Positions 7,766 through 15,729 of a stretch of 42,987 nt of DNA are shown one piece after another. Each line of letters begins with the position of its first letter. Positions within the stretch are counted from its first letter, which is position 1. The notes beneath the pieces are model-generated. The model saw only the letters and a list, made by a program, of their open reading frames with translations. It was not told the origin of the DNA and ran no database searches. A program made the translations under genes and the position numbers. The stretch is taken from positions 1 to 42,987 of the forward strand of contig DLCH01000033.1 in the NCBI GenBank assembly GCA_002480525.1. The letters are read 5' to 3'. The stretch is from Gammaproteobacteria bacterium UBA7803. Lineage in GTDB: Bacteria; Pseudomonadota; Gammaproteobacteria; Pseudomonadales; Azotimanducaceae.

Positions 7766-8554
7766 TCAGGCCGGCAGTTTCAGCACCGAGCAGGGCAGGC
7801 GGTCGAGCAGCGATACCAGCAGCTCCGGCCAGTCCACGTCGGCCCGGGCGGGCACCACCAGCAGCCGGGCGTCCTCCGCCAGGCAGGCGTCGGCGATGGC
7901 CTTCTCGGTGACGCCGGCCAGAACATGGAGCCGCACCCCCGGCGGCGTCGCGGTTCCGGCCGTGCCGACGGCGACCAGGGGCAGGCCCTCGGCCTCGGCC
8001 AGCCGCGCCGCGGTGCTCAGAGTGTCCGGCCCGTCTCCCAGCACGACCACGCTGCTGCCCGACGCCCAGGGCTCGTTGACGAACAGCACCGGCTTCGGCT
8101 CCCGGACCAGCCCCAGAAACGAACGGCCTAGCCGGGGCCGGAGGCCGCTGGCGCGCAGGGCGCGGGTGACCATCACCAGGTCGCTGGCGGCGGCTGCCCG
8201 GTGGAATTCCTCGGCCAGCCGGCCCCGGGCCACCATGAAACGGTGCTCGAGCGCCCGGTGTTCCCGGGCCAGCTCCGCCGCCAGCCGGTCGAAGGCGAGG
8301 CGGGCCGACTCGGCGTCCGCGGCCACTTCCCGGGCGATCCGCTGAGGGTCCAGGGTCTGTACCTGCCCGGACAGCGAGATCTCCGGCAGTCCGGGCAGGG
8401 CGGCGGCGCGGGTGAGGTCCTCGTCCTCCACGTACAGGCAGGTCAGCTCCAGCGCGCCGGCGCCGCCGAGCCGGGCGAGCAGGCGCAGTGCGCCGGCGTC
8501 CGGCGCCCGGCTGTCCAGAGCCACCAGCAGACGCCGCTTGTCTTCAGCCGTCAT
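7766..8554 (-). CDS. Long Usp-like protein, probably two degenerate Usp folds
   Basis: 262 residues. The N-terminal part opens RRLLVALDSRAPDAGALRLL, like a Usp first strand and helix, followed by LTCLYVEDEDL; the second half contains another alternating strand-helix set (SVVVLGDGPDTL, RLLVVPARAD, CSVLKLPA). The canonical GxxG-N9-GS ATP loop is absent from both halves, so nucleotide binding is doubtful. ATG at 8554 lies inside the end of the Lon-like gene (11-bp overlap), so it is the last gene of the d1-cytochrome/Lon operon. The tandem-Usp reading is by fold pattern, not by a clear motif. Confidence 0.75.
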   Translation of the reverse strand: MTAEDKRRLLVALDSRAPDAGALRLLARLGGAGALELTCLYVEDEDLTRAAALPGLPEISLSGQVQTLDPQRIAREVAADAESARLAFDRLAAELAREHRALEHRFMVARGRLAEEFHRAAAASDLVMVTRALRASGLRPRLGRSFLGLVREPKPVLFVNEPWASGSSVVVLGDGPDTLSTAARLAEAEGLPLVAVGTAGTATPPGVRLHVLAGVTEKAIADACLAEDARLLVVPARADVDWPELLVSLLDRLPCSVLKLPA

Positions 8555-10943
8555 CGTCCGGCCCCCGGAGGCTCGCGGCGTGAATCTCGTGCCAGGCGCG
8601 GATCCGCTCGGACACGGCGGCGTCGATCGCGGCGACATCCGCCGGGGGACCTTCGGGCGGCGCGAACATCAGCGCGATGGCGTCGTCGACCGTGGTCATG
8701 GCGTGGACGTGGAAGCTGCCCGCCGCGACGGCGTCCACCACGTCCTGGCGGAGCATCAGGTTGTCCATGTTGCCTCTCGGCATCAGCACGCCCTGGGTGC
8801 CCGTGAGCCCCTGCTCGCGGCACACGTCGAAGAAACCCTCGATCTTCTCGTTCACGCCGCCGATGGCCTGGGTGGCGCCGTGCTGGTCCATGGAGCCGGT
8901 GATGGCGATGTCCTGGCGCAGCGGCGCGTCGATGATCGCCGACAGCAGGGCGCACACCTCGGCCACCGTCGCGCTGTCGCCCTCGATGCCGCCGTAGGAC
9001 TGCTCGAACACCAGGCTCGCGTGCAGCGACAGGGGATGCTCCCGGGCGTAGCGGGCGCCGATGAAGTTGGCGACGATCATCACCGCCTTGGAGTGCAGCC
9101 GGCCGCCGAGCTTGGCTTCCCGCTCGATGTCGATCAGCTCACCGCGGCCGAGCCGTGCGGTGGCCGTGATCCGCGACGGCTGGCCGAACACCAGCTTGCC
9201 GATGGCGGCGACGGACAGGCCGTTCACCTGGCCGACCCGGCTGCCGGTGGTCTGCACCAGGATCACGCCGCGGGTGATGTTCTCGTGGACCAGCTCGCGG
9301 ATCCGGTCGACCCGGTAGGCGCGCTGCAGGATCGCGGCGTCGACGTGGCGGGCGTCGATCAGCTCCGCGCCGTCGGCGGCGGCGAGCTGGTCGGCTTCCC
9401 GCAGAATGTCCTCCATGTCCCGCACCCGGGCGGACAGGTGGCGCTGGTCCTCCACCAGCCGGCTCGACTGCTCGAGCGCGCTGGCCACGGCGCCGGCGGT
9501 CAGGTGGCGCAGCTTCGAGCCGCGCACCAGGTCCGCCAGCATGGCCGCGTAGTGGCGCTGGGCATCGTCGTCCCAGTCGATCTCGTCGTCGAAGTCGGCG
9601 ACGATCTTGAACAGGTCGTCGAAGTCCGTGTCGTACTCGCGCAGCAGATGGTAGAGCCGGCGGTCGCCGAGCAGGATCACCTTGACGTCCAGCTCGATGG
9701 GCTCCGGGTCGAGGGACACGGAGTAGGCCAGGTGAAGCATCTGGCTGACGGACTCGACGCGCAGCGAACGGTCCGCCACCGCGCGCTTCAGGGCCTCCCA
9801 GGAGAAGGGCTTCTGCAGGAGCCGCTCGGCGTCGAGCAGCAGATAGCCGCCGTTGGCGCGGTGCAGGGCGCCGGCGCGGATCATGTTGAAATCCGTCACC
9901 GGCGTGCCGTACTCGAAGCGGTGCTCGAGCTTGCCGACCAGGTTGTCGAGGCTCGGGTTGCTCTCGTACACCACCGGCGCGCCGGCCTGGTCGGCGTTGT
10001 CCACGACCAGGTTCACCTGATACTGGCGGAAGAACTGGTCGGCGGCGGCCTGGGCCGCGCCGGGCGGCACGGGCATGCCCGGCATGCCGGCGGCGCCGCT
10101 CTCCAGGGCGAGAATACGCTCCGCGTTGTCCAGCAGGCTCGCCTCGGCAGCCACCACGAAGGCGATGGCGTCCGGGTAGGTCTGGTAGCGGCTGCGCAGG
10201 CGGGCGGCCAGGGACTTCAGCACTTCCGACGCGGTGCGGTGGGCGAGCTCACGCTGCCGGCGGATCATCGCCTCGTGCAGCTTGGGATACTCCCGCAGGC
10301 GCTCGACCAGGCGGTTGCTCATGTGCTCGATGGCGTTCTGGATCTCCTGCCGCCGCTCGGCGTCCAGCTTCGCGAAGGCTTCCTGGTCCATGACCTTGCC
10401 GTCCTCCACCGGCGCGAAGGCGAAGCCGTTGGGCGTAGGCAGCATGGTCAGGCCCAGGGATTCCGCCTCCTGCTGGATCGCGGCGGTGTCGCTGGCCTGG
10501 CGCTGCTGCGCTTCGCTGGTGAGGGCCTCGGCCTGGCGGCGGAAGTCGTCGGAGGAGAAGGCCGCCGGCAGGCTGGTACGGACCGCGCCGACGAACTCCG
10601 CGACGTCGTGCTTGAAACGTCGGCCGGTGCCGGCGGGCAGCCGGCAGACCTTCGGCACCGAGGGGTCCTCGAAGTTGTTCAGGTAGCACCAGTCGTCGGG
10701 TATGCTGCGCTCCCGCGCCTTCGGCGCGAGCTGGTCGCGGACGAAGTCGTGCATGCCGATCTGGGGCGCGCCCAGGGCGTAGACGTTGTAGCCCGGGAAA
10801 CGCATGGACACGGCGAAGTCGACGGCGTGCTCGGCCCGGTGCTGGCCGAACCGCAGCTCGCCGGGCTCGAGCTCGGCGGTGGAGGCGAACCCCAGGGTGT
10901 CCGGGTCCGCCTGGCGGCGCACCTGGTCCGCGGTCAGCCGCAC
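8544..10943 (-). CDS. Lon-like protease (AAA_32/LonB-type) with degenerate P-loop
   Basis: 799 residues. The C-terminal Lon peptidase domain (about 570-770) has the catalytic Ser657 (GIEGDSATV) and Lys700 (GGVNEKIEGFF), 43 residues apart exactly as in E. coli Lon. The N-terminal half belongs to the AAA_32 family. Its P-loop position reads GAPQIGMH (58-65), with Gln for the central Gly, Met64 for the essential Lys and His65 for Ser/Thr, so ATP binding there is probably lost; the Walker B-like strand is GGYLLLDAE. Pfam notes that some AAA_32 members have lost P-loop residues. Homologues such as Pseudomonas AsrA affect heat-shock and stress responses. GTG at 10943 was chosen as the first start of the continuous frame, 28 bp after the cytochrome stop. 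Confidence 0.9.
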   Translation of the reverse strand: MRLTADQVRRQADPDTLGFASTAELEPGELRFGQHRAEHAVDFAVSMRFPGYNVYALGAPQIGMHDFVRDQLAPKARERSIPDDWCYLNNFEDPSVPKVCRLPAGTGRRFKHDVAEFVGAVRTSLPAAFSSDDFRRQAEALTSEAQQRQASDTAAIQQEAESLGLTMLPTPNGFAFAPVEDGKVMDQEAFAKLDAERRQEIQNAIEHMSNRLVERLREYPKLHEAMIRRQRELAHRTASEVLKSLAARLRSRYQTYPDAIAFVVAAEASLLDNAERILALESGAAGMPGMPVPPGAAQAAADQFFRQYQVNLVVDNADQAGAPVVYESNPSLDNLVGKLEHRFEYGTPVTDFNMIRAGALHRANGGYLLLDAERLLQKPFSWEALKRAVADRSLRVESVSQMLHLAYSVSLDPEPIELDVKVILLGDRRLYHLLREYDTDFDDLFKIVADFDDEIDWDDDAQRHYAAMLADLVRGSKLRHLTAGAVASALEQSSRLVEDQRHLSARVRDMEDILREADQLAAADGAELIDARHVDAAILQRAYRVDRIRELVHENITRGVILVQTTGSRVGQVNGLSVAAIGKLVFGQPSRITATARLGRGELIDIEREAKLGGRLHSKAVMIVANFIGARYAREHPLSLHASLVFEQSYGGIEGDSATVAEVCALLSAIIDAPLRQDIAITGSMDQHGATQAIGGVNEKIEGFFDVCREQGLTGTQGVLMPRGNMDNLMLRQDVVDAVAAGSFHVHAMTTVDDAIALMFAPPEGPPADVAAIDAAVSERIRAWHEIHAASLRGPDDDG

Positions 10944-10971
10944 GGGCGCCCCGCGTCGCTCCGCGCCGCCG

Positions 10972-13356
10972 TCACGGCGTCACCTGGATGGTTCGCAGGA
11001 ACTCCACCAGCGCCTCGATCGGCTCGCCGGGGACGTCGGCCAGGGCCGCCCCCCAGACGGGCATGTCCCGGGGGCCGTGGACGGCGCGGGTGCCGCGGCC
11101 GTCGACGATCTCGCGCACGAAGCGCTCGGGGTAGGCCCCGTCGTTGCGCGCCGACAGGTAGCGCAGGTCCTTCAGGCTCGCGGACAGGGCCGGGCGCATG
11201 GGGCCATCGCCCTCGCCGTAGACACCGTGGCAGGTGGCGCAGTGTGCCGCGTACAGGGCGGGGCCGTCCGGGGTCCCGGCGACGTCGGCGGTACGGGCGG
11301 CGCCGCGCAGCATGCCGACGTTGTACAGCCGGGTCGGGGTGATCAGATCGGGGGCGCGGATGCTGGCGACCGGCTCGAGGGTCCGGTCGTCCACCACGAC
11401 GATGGCGGAGCCCGAGTCCTGGGGGTTCCAGACCGCGAGCCACACTTCCCGGCCGTCCGGGGAGTAGGCGGGCTGGATCACCCGGCGCGGTCCGGCTTCG
11501 AGCCCGGACCAGCGGGCCACCGGCAGGAGACGGTAGCCGGCGTCCAGGGCGTCCCGGTCGAACACCGCGACGCCCTGGCTGAATTCGGCTGCGCCGTTCA
11601 GCGGCGTGTCCATCCACAGGTGAGCGGAGGCGGGGTGGGTGCTGACGAACAGCGAGCCGCTGGCCGGACCCTGGACGTGCTCGATCACCCGCCAGGCCTG
11701 ATCGGGATGGTCGTCCGGATCGGTGCCGATCACGATCAGGTCCCGGTCGACCATGGTGCTGGTCACCCACACGGGACCGAGCTCCGCATGGTGGTAGCTG
11801 GTGCCCGGGTTGCCGCCGAACACCCGGGCCGGAATCTCCGTGACCGCCTGCCGGGCGCCGACGTCCACCACGCTGACGGCGTCGGCGTCGGTCGGCGTCA
11901 GGTAGTAGCGTCCGTCTGCGGAGAAGCTGCCGGCGCGCAGCTCGATGCCGGTGTCGAGCTCGTCGATGCGCACCAGCTCGCGCATGCCGTCCGCGTAGGG
12001 AAACAGGAACGTGTGCCCGGTCTCTTTGACGTGGCTGAGGAACTCCGGGTGCAGCGGCGAGGCGGCGATGTCGCTCACCCGGGGCTCGGGGTGATAGCGA
12101 TGGCCGCGGCTGGCGTAGCCCCGGGTCGAGACCAGCCGCAGCGGCTCCAGGGTGGCGCCGTCGAGCAGCACGAGCTGGGGCGGCCAGTAGGCGCCGGCGA
12201 GAGCGTAGGCGTCGGCGAAATCCGGGTGGGCCGAGGCCGCCACGGTGCGGGCCTCGTAGCCCACCCGGACGCTGGCCACCCGTGCCGGCGGGGACAGGAA
12301 CAGGTCGACCAGGCTGACCGTGCCGTCGCGGCCGATCACGTACAGGTAGCGGCCGCTGGCCGAGGCGCTGACCCGGTGGGGCGCCCGGCCCACGTCGATC
12401 CGGTTGATCACCCGCTTGTCGACGCCGTCGATCAGCGCGATCTGGCCGACGTCGTGGAGCGTCGCCACGAACAGCCGGTCGATGTCGTAGCCGTGCTGGG
12501 GCCGCGCCGGCCGCTCGGCCGGCGGCACCGCGAGCTGCCAGCTGTCACGGACCTGGAACTGATCCATGTCCGGCGGCTGGGGCACCGGATGCTGCAGGTA
12601 GCGGGCCAGCAGGTTGATGTCCTCGGCGGCCAGATCCGCCGTGGTGCCCCAGGCCGGCATGCCCGCCGACGAGCCGTAGTTGATGACGCTCTGCAGGTAC
12701 TCGGTGCCGCGTTCCCGCATGACGTCGGGGGTGAGCGGGCTGCCCGCGACGCCTTCCCGCAGCACGCCGTGGCAGCCGGTGCAGCGGCCGTAGTAGACAC
12801 GCCGGGCCCGTTCGAACTCGTCGACGGTCATCGGCGGGCCGTCGCTGGTGACGTACTGGGAAGCGGGCATCTCGGCGAGCGGGCTCTCGCCGGTGACCGG
12901 CTCGGTCGGCGCGGGATGGCCGCGCAGCAGCGCCATGCGCTGCTCGGCGACCTCCTCGACCGTCACCGGCCGGTCGGCGTCGCCGAACCGGGTGAGCACG
13001 TGGCTGAGCGCGGCGGCCAGGGTCTCGTTGCCGAGGAAGCCGTGGGTGGGCATGGGATTGTCGAAGGCGACGCCGTCGACCTCGAGGTGACCGACCCGGC
13101 CGGCCAGCAGCCCGCGGATCGCATCGGCGCGTTCGGCGCCTTCGGCGGGCAGGCCGGTGAGCGCCGGATACAGCCCGTCGACGCCGCTGCCGTCGGCCTG
13201 GTGGCAGCGCGCGCAGTGACGCAGATAGACCGCCTGGCCGTCGGGGGCCGGGGCCTCGTCCGCCGGCTCGACCGCCAGTGACACGGGCACCGGCAGGCCG
13301 CACAGCAGGCCGGCGGTCAGCGCGCCGGCCAGGCGGATGAGAACTCGATCGAGCAT
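10972..13356 (-). CDS. c-c-d1-c multihaem protein related to cytochrome cd1 nitrite reductase
   Basis: 794 residues with a Sec signal (about 1-28), so periplasmic. Order: cytochrome c domain (C48ARCH52, axial Met102), second c domain (C192TGCH196, Met233), eight-bladed d1 propeller (about 285-680), third c domain (C706ATCH710, Met765). The propeller is unmistakably NirS-like (DVGQIALIDG, SASGRYLYVIGRDG, AGAYWPPQ, YHPEPRV, VKETG, DTPLN). The proximal haem d1 ligand appears kept as His327 (GRAPHRVSAS). By my unaided alignment the two distal active-site histidines of NirS are replaced: Arg473 in ELRAGSF, and Gly/Asn in FGGNPGTSYHH. Ordinary nitrite reduction is therefore doubtful. No haem d1 biosynthesis genes are in the window. 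Start ATG has GAGGGAGA upstream. NirN/NirF-like roles or a haem-d1 sensor/oxidoreductase are alternatives. Confidence 0.9.
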   Translation of the reverse strand: MLDRVLIRLAGALTAGLLCGLPVPVSLAVEPADEAPAPDGQAVYLRHCARCHQADGSGVDGLYPALTGLPAEGAERADAIRGLLAGRVGHLEVDGVAFDNPMPTHGFLGNETLAAALSHVLTRFGDADRPVTVEEVAEQRMALLRGHPAPTEPVTGESPLAEMPASQYVTSDGPPMTVDEFERARRVYYGRCTGCHGVLREGVAGSPLTPDVMRERGTEYLQSVINYGSSAGMPAWGTTADLAAEDINLLARYLQHPVPQPPDMDQFQVRDSWQLAVPPAERPARPQHGYDIDRLFVATLHDVGQIALIDGVDKRVINRIDVGRAPHRVSASASGRYLYVIGRDGTVSLVDLFLSPPARVASVRVGYEARTVAASAHPDFADAYALAGAYWPPQLVLLDGATLEPLRLVSTRGYASRGHRYHPEPRVSDIAASPLHPEFLSHVKETGHTFLFPYADGMRELVRIDELDTGIELRAGSFSADGRYYLTPTDADAVSVVDVGARQAVTEIPARVFGGNPGTSYHHAELGPVWVTSTMVDRDLIVIGTDPDDHPDQAWRVIEHVQGPASGSLFVSTHPASAHLWMDTPLNGAAEFSQGVAVFDRDALDAGYRLLPVARWSGLEAGPRRVIQPAYSPDGREVWLAVWNPQDSGSAIVVVDDRTLEPVASIRAPDLITPTRLYNVGMLRGAARTADVAGTPDGPALYAAHCATCHGVYGEGDGPMRPALSASLKDLRYLSARNDGAYPERFVREIVDGRGTRAVHGPRDMPVWGAALADVPGEPIEALVEFLRTIQVTP

Positions 13357-13525
13357 TCGGCGGTCTCCCTCTCGTCGCAGCGGATCAGTGTACCGCGCCG
13401 CCGGGTTCCGCACGCACGGCGCGGTGCACGAGCGCCTGCATCGTCGCCCGGGGTCGGGCAGTCTCATATCCGTAGTTTCCCACAGTGCCGGGCCGGGCAC
13501 AGGTCCGGAGGGTTACACTCGTGCC
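13357..13525. promoter_or_regulatory. Divergent promoter region with a possible FixJ-type site
   Basis: 169 bp between the d1-cytochrome operon (leftward) and the APH/kinase gene (rightward). CGTAGTTTCCC at 13471-13481 is nearly identical to CGTAGTTCCC at 101-110, and the preceding bases give a 6-of-8 match to the FixJ class I consensus GTAMGTAG. GGAGGG at about 13507-13512 could serve the rightward start. No FNR/FixK palindrome seen. Confidence 0.35.
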
Positions 13526-15082
13526 ATGACGCTGCCCGCCGAACTGTCCGCGCTGCTCGACCCCGCCGCCTATCCCCATCCCTGCGGGAACATCGAGGTG
13601 GTCGAGACCCACATCTCCTGGGTGATCCTCACCGGCGAGCTGGTCTACAAGGTCAAGAAACCGGTGGCCTTTTCCTTCATCGACTTCTCGACCCTGGCGC
13701 GGCGGCGGCACTTCTGCGAGGAGGAGCTGCGCTGCAACCGCGCCTTCGCGCCGTCGCTGTACCTGGCCGTCGTCCCCGTCACCGCCGGTCCGGACGGGGT
13801 GCGCATGGGAGGCGACGGGGACGTGGTGGAGTGGGCGGTCAAGATGCGCCAGTTTCCCCAGTCCGCGCAGCTCGACCGCCTGCTCGAGTCCGGCGGACTG
13901 CGGAACGACCGGCTCGAGGCGTTCGGCGCCAGCCTGGCGGCCCGGCACCGGCAGCAGCCGGGACGCCGGTATCCGCCCGACGAGCTCGACCGCCGGGTGC
14001 TGGCGCCGGTGCGGGACAACTTCCGCGATCTCGAGGCGCTGGACTGGATGGCGGATCACGGCCGGCTCCTCGAACGCGCCCGGCAGGGCACGGCCGCCGC
14101 CACCGGGGCCGCGCGCGAGCGCCTGGCGGAGCGGCTGTCGTCCGGCGCGATCCGCGAGTGCCACGGCGACCTGCACCTGTCGAACCTGGTGCTGCTCGAC
14201 GACGCGGTGTGCGCCTTCGACTGCCTGGAGTTCGATCCGGACCTGCGCTGGATCGACCCCATGAGCGACGTGGCGTTCCTGTTCATGGATTGCCTGGTCC
14301 GGGACCGGGCCGACCTCGCCTACGGCTTCCTCGACGGCTATCTCGGCGCTTCGGGCGACTACCGGGGCTGTGAAACGCTCGCGTTCTACGCCGCCTACCG
14401 TTCCATGGTCAGGGCCAAGGTGGCGGCCCTGCGCCGCGGCCAGGCCCGGGACGAGGCGGCGGCGTCCGGCCTCGAACGCCGGGCGCTGGACCACGTGCGC
14501 TGGACCGCGGACTGGCTGGGCCGTCCGCCGGGCCGGCTGCTGCTGATGTGCGGCCTGTCCGGCTCCGGCAAGTCCCATCTCGCCCGCCGCCTGGCGCCGC
14601 GCCTGCCGGCGGTGCGGCTGCGCTCCGACGTGGCCCGCAAGGTCGGCGCCGGCCTGGACCCGGCGGCGGGGGCGGGGGACGGCGTCGGTCAGGGGCTGTA
14701 CGCGGCGGAGCGCACCGAGGCGCTCTACGAGGAGCTGGCGGCGGTGACGGCCGCCCTGCTGCGCGGCGGGGAGCACGTCATCGTCGATGCCACCTTCCTC
14801 GATCGGCGGCGACGCGACCGGTTCGCCGCCGCCGCGCGGCTGGCGGGCAGCCTGGCGCGGGTGATCTGGTGCGACGCGCCGGCGGCGCTGCTGGAGGCCC
14901 GGATCGAGCAGCGGCGACGGCAGGGGGGGGATCCGTCCGACGCGGATCTGGCGGTGCTGGCGGCCCAGCGCAGAACGTTCGAGCCGCCGGGTGCGGAAGA
15001 GGGGGTGATTCGCGTGGACACCTCGTCGGCCTGGGACGACGACGCGCTGGTGGATCTCACGCGCAGGCTGCTCGACGTCTGA
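13526..15082 (+). CDS. Aminoglycoside-phosphotransferase-like / P-loop kinase fusion (COG2187-COG0645)
   Basis: 518 residues. The N-terminal half has a protein-kinase-like APH fold with the catalytic loop HGDLHLSN (213-220) and a following metal-binding segment FDCLEFD (231-237). The C-terminal part (about 336-515) is a P-loop kinase with Walker A GLSGSGKS (343-350) and VIVDATFLDRRRR. The ATG at 13526 follows GGAGGG. Substrates are not known; this is not likely to be an antibiotic-resistance enzyme. The same two-domain arrangement is, as I recall, found in Rv2004c of the Mycobacterium tuberculosis DosR regulon, beside a Usp gene, which matches the setting here. Confidence 0.88.
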   Translation: MTLPAELSALLDPAAYPHPCGNIEVVETHISWVILTGELVYKVKKPVAFSFIDFSTLARRRHFCEEELRCNRAFAPSLYLAVVPVTAGPDGVRMGGDGDVVEWAVKMRQFPQSAQLDRLLESGGLRNDRLEAFGASLAARHRQQPGRRYPPDELDRRVLAPVRDNFRDLEALDWMADHGRLLERARQGTAAATGAARERLAERLSSGAIRECHGDLHLSNLVLLDDAVCAFDCLEFDPDLRWIDPMSDVAFLFMDCLVRDRADLAYGFLDGYLGASGDYRGCETLAFYAAYRSMVRAKVAALRRGQARDEAAASGLERRALDHVRWTADWLGRPPGRLLLMCGLSGSGKSHLARRLAPRLPAVRLRSDVARKVGAGLDPAAGAGDGVGQGLYAAERTEALYEELAAVTAALLRGGEHVIVDATFLDRRRRDRFAAAARLAGSLARVIWCDAPAALLEARIEQRRRQGGDPSDADLAVLAAQRRTFEPPGAEEGVIRVDTSSAWDDDALVDLTRRLLDV

Positions 15083-15166
15083 GTCGGCCCGCTGACGCCG
15101 GGCCTTGCGCGCCGCGGACCGCCACGCTGTCCCCGGGGTGCTCCGGCCGTGAGCCTGCCGGTGTCT

Positions 15167-15210
15167 TCAGCGTCCCGCTGTCCTCAGCGCCCCGCTGCAA
15201 TCAGCGGGCC
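15167..15210. repeat. 17-bp tandem repeat abutting the DksA-like stop codon
   Basis: Two 17-bp units (15167-15183 and 15184-15200), TCAGCGTCCCGCTGTCC and TCAGCGCCCCGCTGCAA, then a partial third, TCAGCGGGCC, whose first three bases are the stop of the minus-strand DksA-like gene. CAGCG and CGCTG within each unit can pair, so each could form a small hairpin between the convergent genes. Confidence 0.75.
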
Positions 15211-15578
15211 GCATCCGTCGCATTGGCGCAGTCGATGCACAGGCTCGCGTAGGGCAGGGCCGAGAGGCGGCCTTCGCTGATGGTCTCGCCGCACCGGGTG
15301 CACTCGCCGAAGGTGCCGTCCGCCAGCCGCTTCAGAGCCCGCTCGATCTCCTTGAGCTCGGCGTTCACCTCGCGATCCAGAGCCACCAGCGTCTCGCCGT
15401 TCTCGAGCTCGACGGCCTGCTCGGCGAAGTCGGGCGGCAGCGGCTCGTCACGGTGCCGGGTATGGCGCTCGATTCGCGTGCGGCGTTCCTGCAGTTCCGC
15501 ACGGCGTCGTTCGAGCAGTTCTCTGGCTTCGTCGAGATTCAATTCGGCCTCCTCGCGTGACTGCGCGAATCCGGTCAT
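15201..15578 (-). CDS. DksA/TraR-family zinc-finger protein
   Basis: 125 residues. A long charged coiled coil (about 8-85) leads to a C4 zinc finger with Cys93, Cys96, Cys114 and Cys117 (CTRCG, then CIDC), the TraR/DksA/YbiI pattern. Such proteins insert the coiled coil into the RNA polymerase secondary channel and alter promoter choice under stress. The coil tip lacks the DxxDxA motif of true DksA in the expected place (I see HRDEPLPPDFAEQA), so it is more likely a DksA-like modulator than DksA itself. I chose ATG 15578; another in-frame ATG lies 33 bp upstream. It is divergent from a usp gene, fitting the stress island. Confidence 0.87.
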   Translation of the reverse strand: MTGFAQSREEAELNLDEARELLERRRAELQERRTRIERHTRHRDEPLPPDFAEQAVELENGETLVALDREVNAELKEIERALKRLADGTFGECTRCGETISEGRLSALPYASLCIDCANATDAAR

Positions 15579-15729
15579 TCCCAAGGTACAGCAATTGTGC
15601 TTCGGCGACATCATCCGCCGGATGCGCGGGGGCGCGGTATACGGGTTTCCGCGGGTGCCGCCGCGCACTGGCCCGCACCCGCCCGGCGGCGTAAGCTTGT
15701 GCGCTCAGCTCATGGGGAAGGATTCGGTC

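Noticed and set aside
8412..11342. 976-codon plus-strand frame opposite the Lon-like gene
   Set aside because: Its composition (Val, Arg, Gly, His, Gln) is that of a GC-rich antisense frame; the minus strand has the Lon dyad and continuous domain structure.
10804..13281. 825-codon plus-strand frame opposite the d1-type cytochrome
   Set aside because: No domain or start signal; the minus-strand protein has a signal peptide, three CxxCH motifs and NirS blocks.
10972..13356. Straight annotation as NirS nitrite reductase
   Set aside because: The distal catalytic histidines appear substituted, extra cytochrome c domains flank the core, and no haem d1 biosynthesis genes are nearby.
13526..15082. 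Aminoglycoside resistance gene
   Set aside because: The APH-like domain belongs to a long fusion with a P-loop kinase in a stress island; known resistance enzymes are single-domain and in mobile contexts, and no mobile element is seen.
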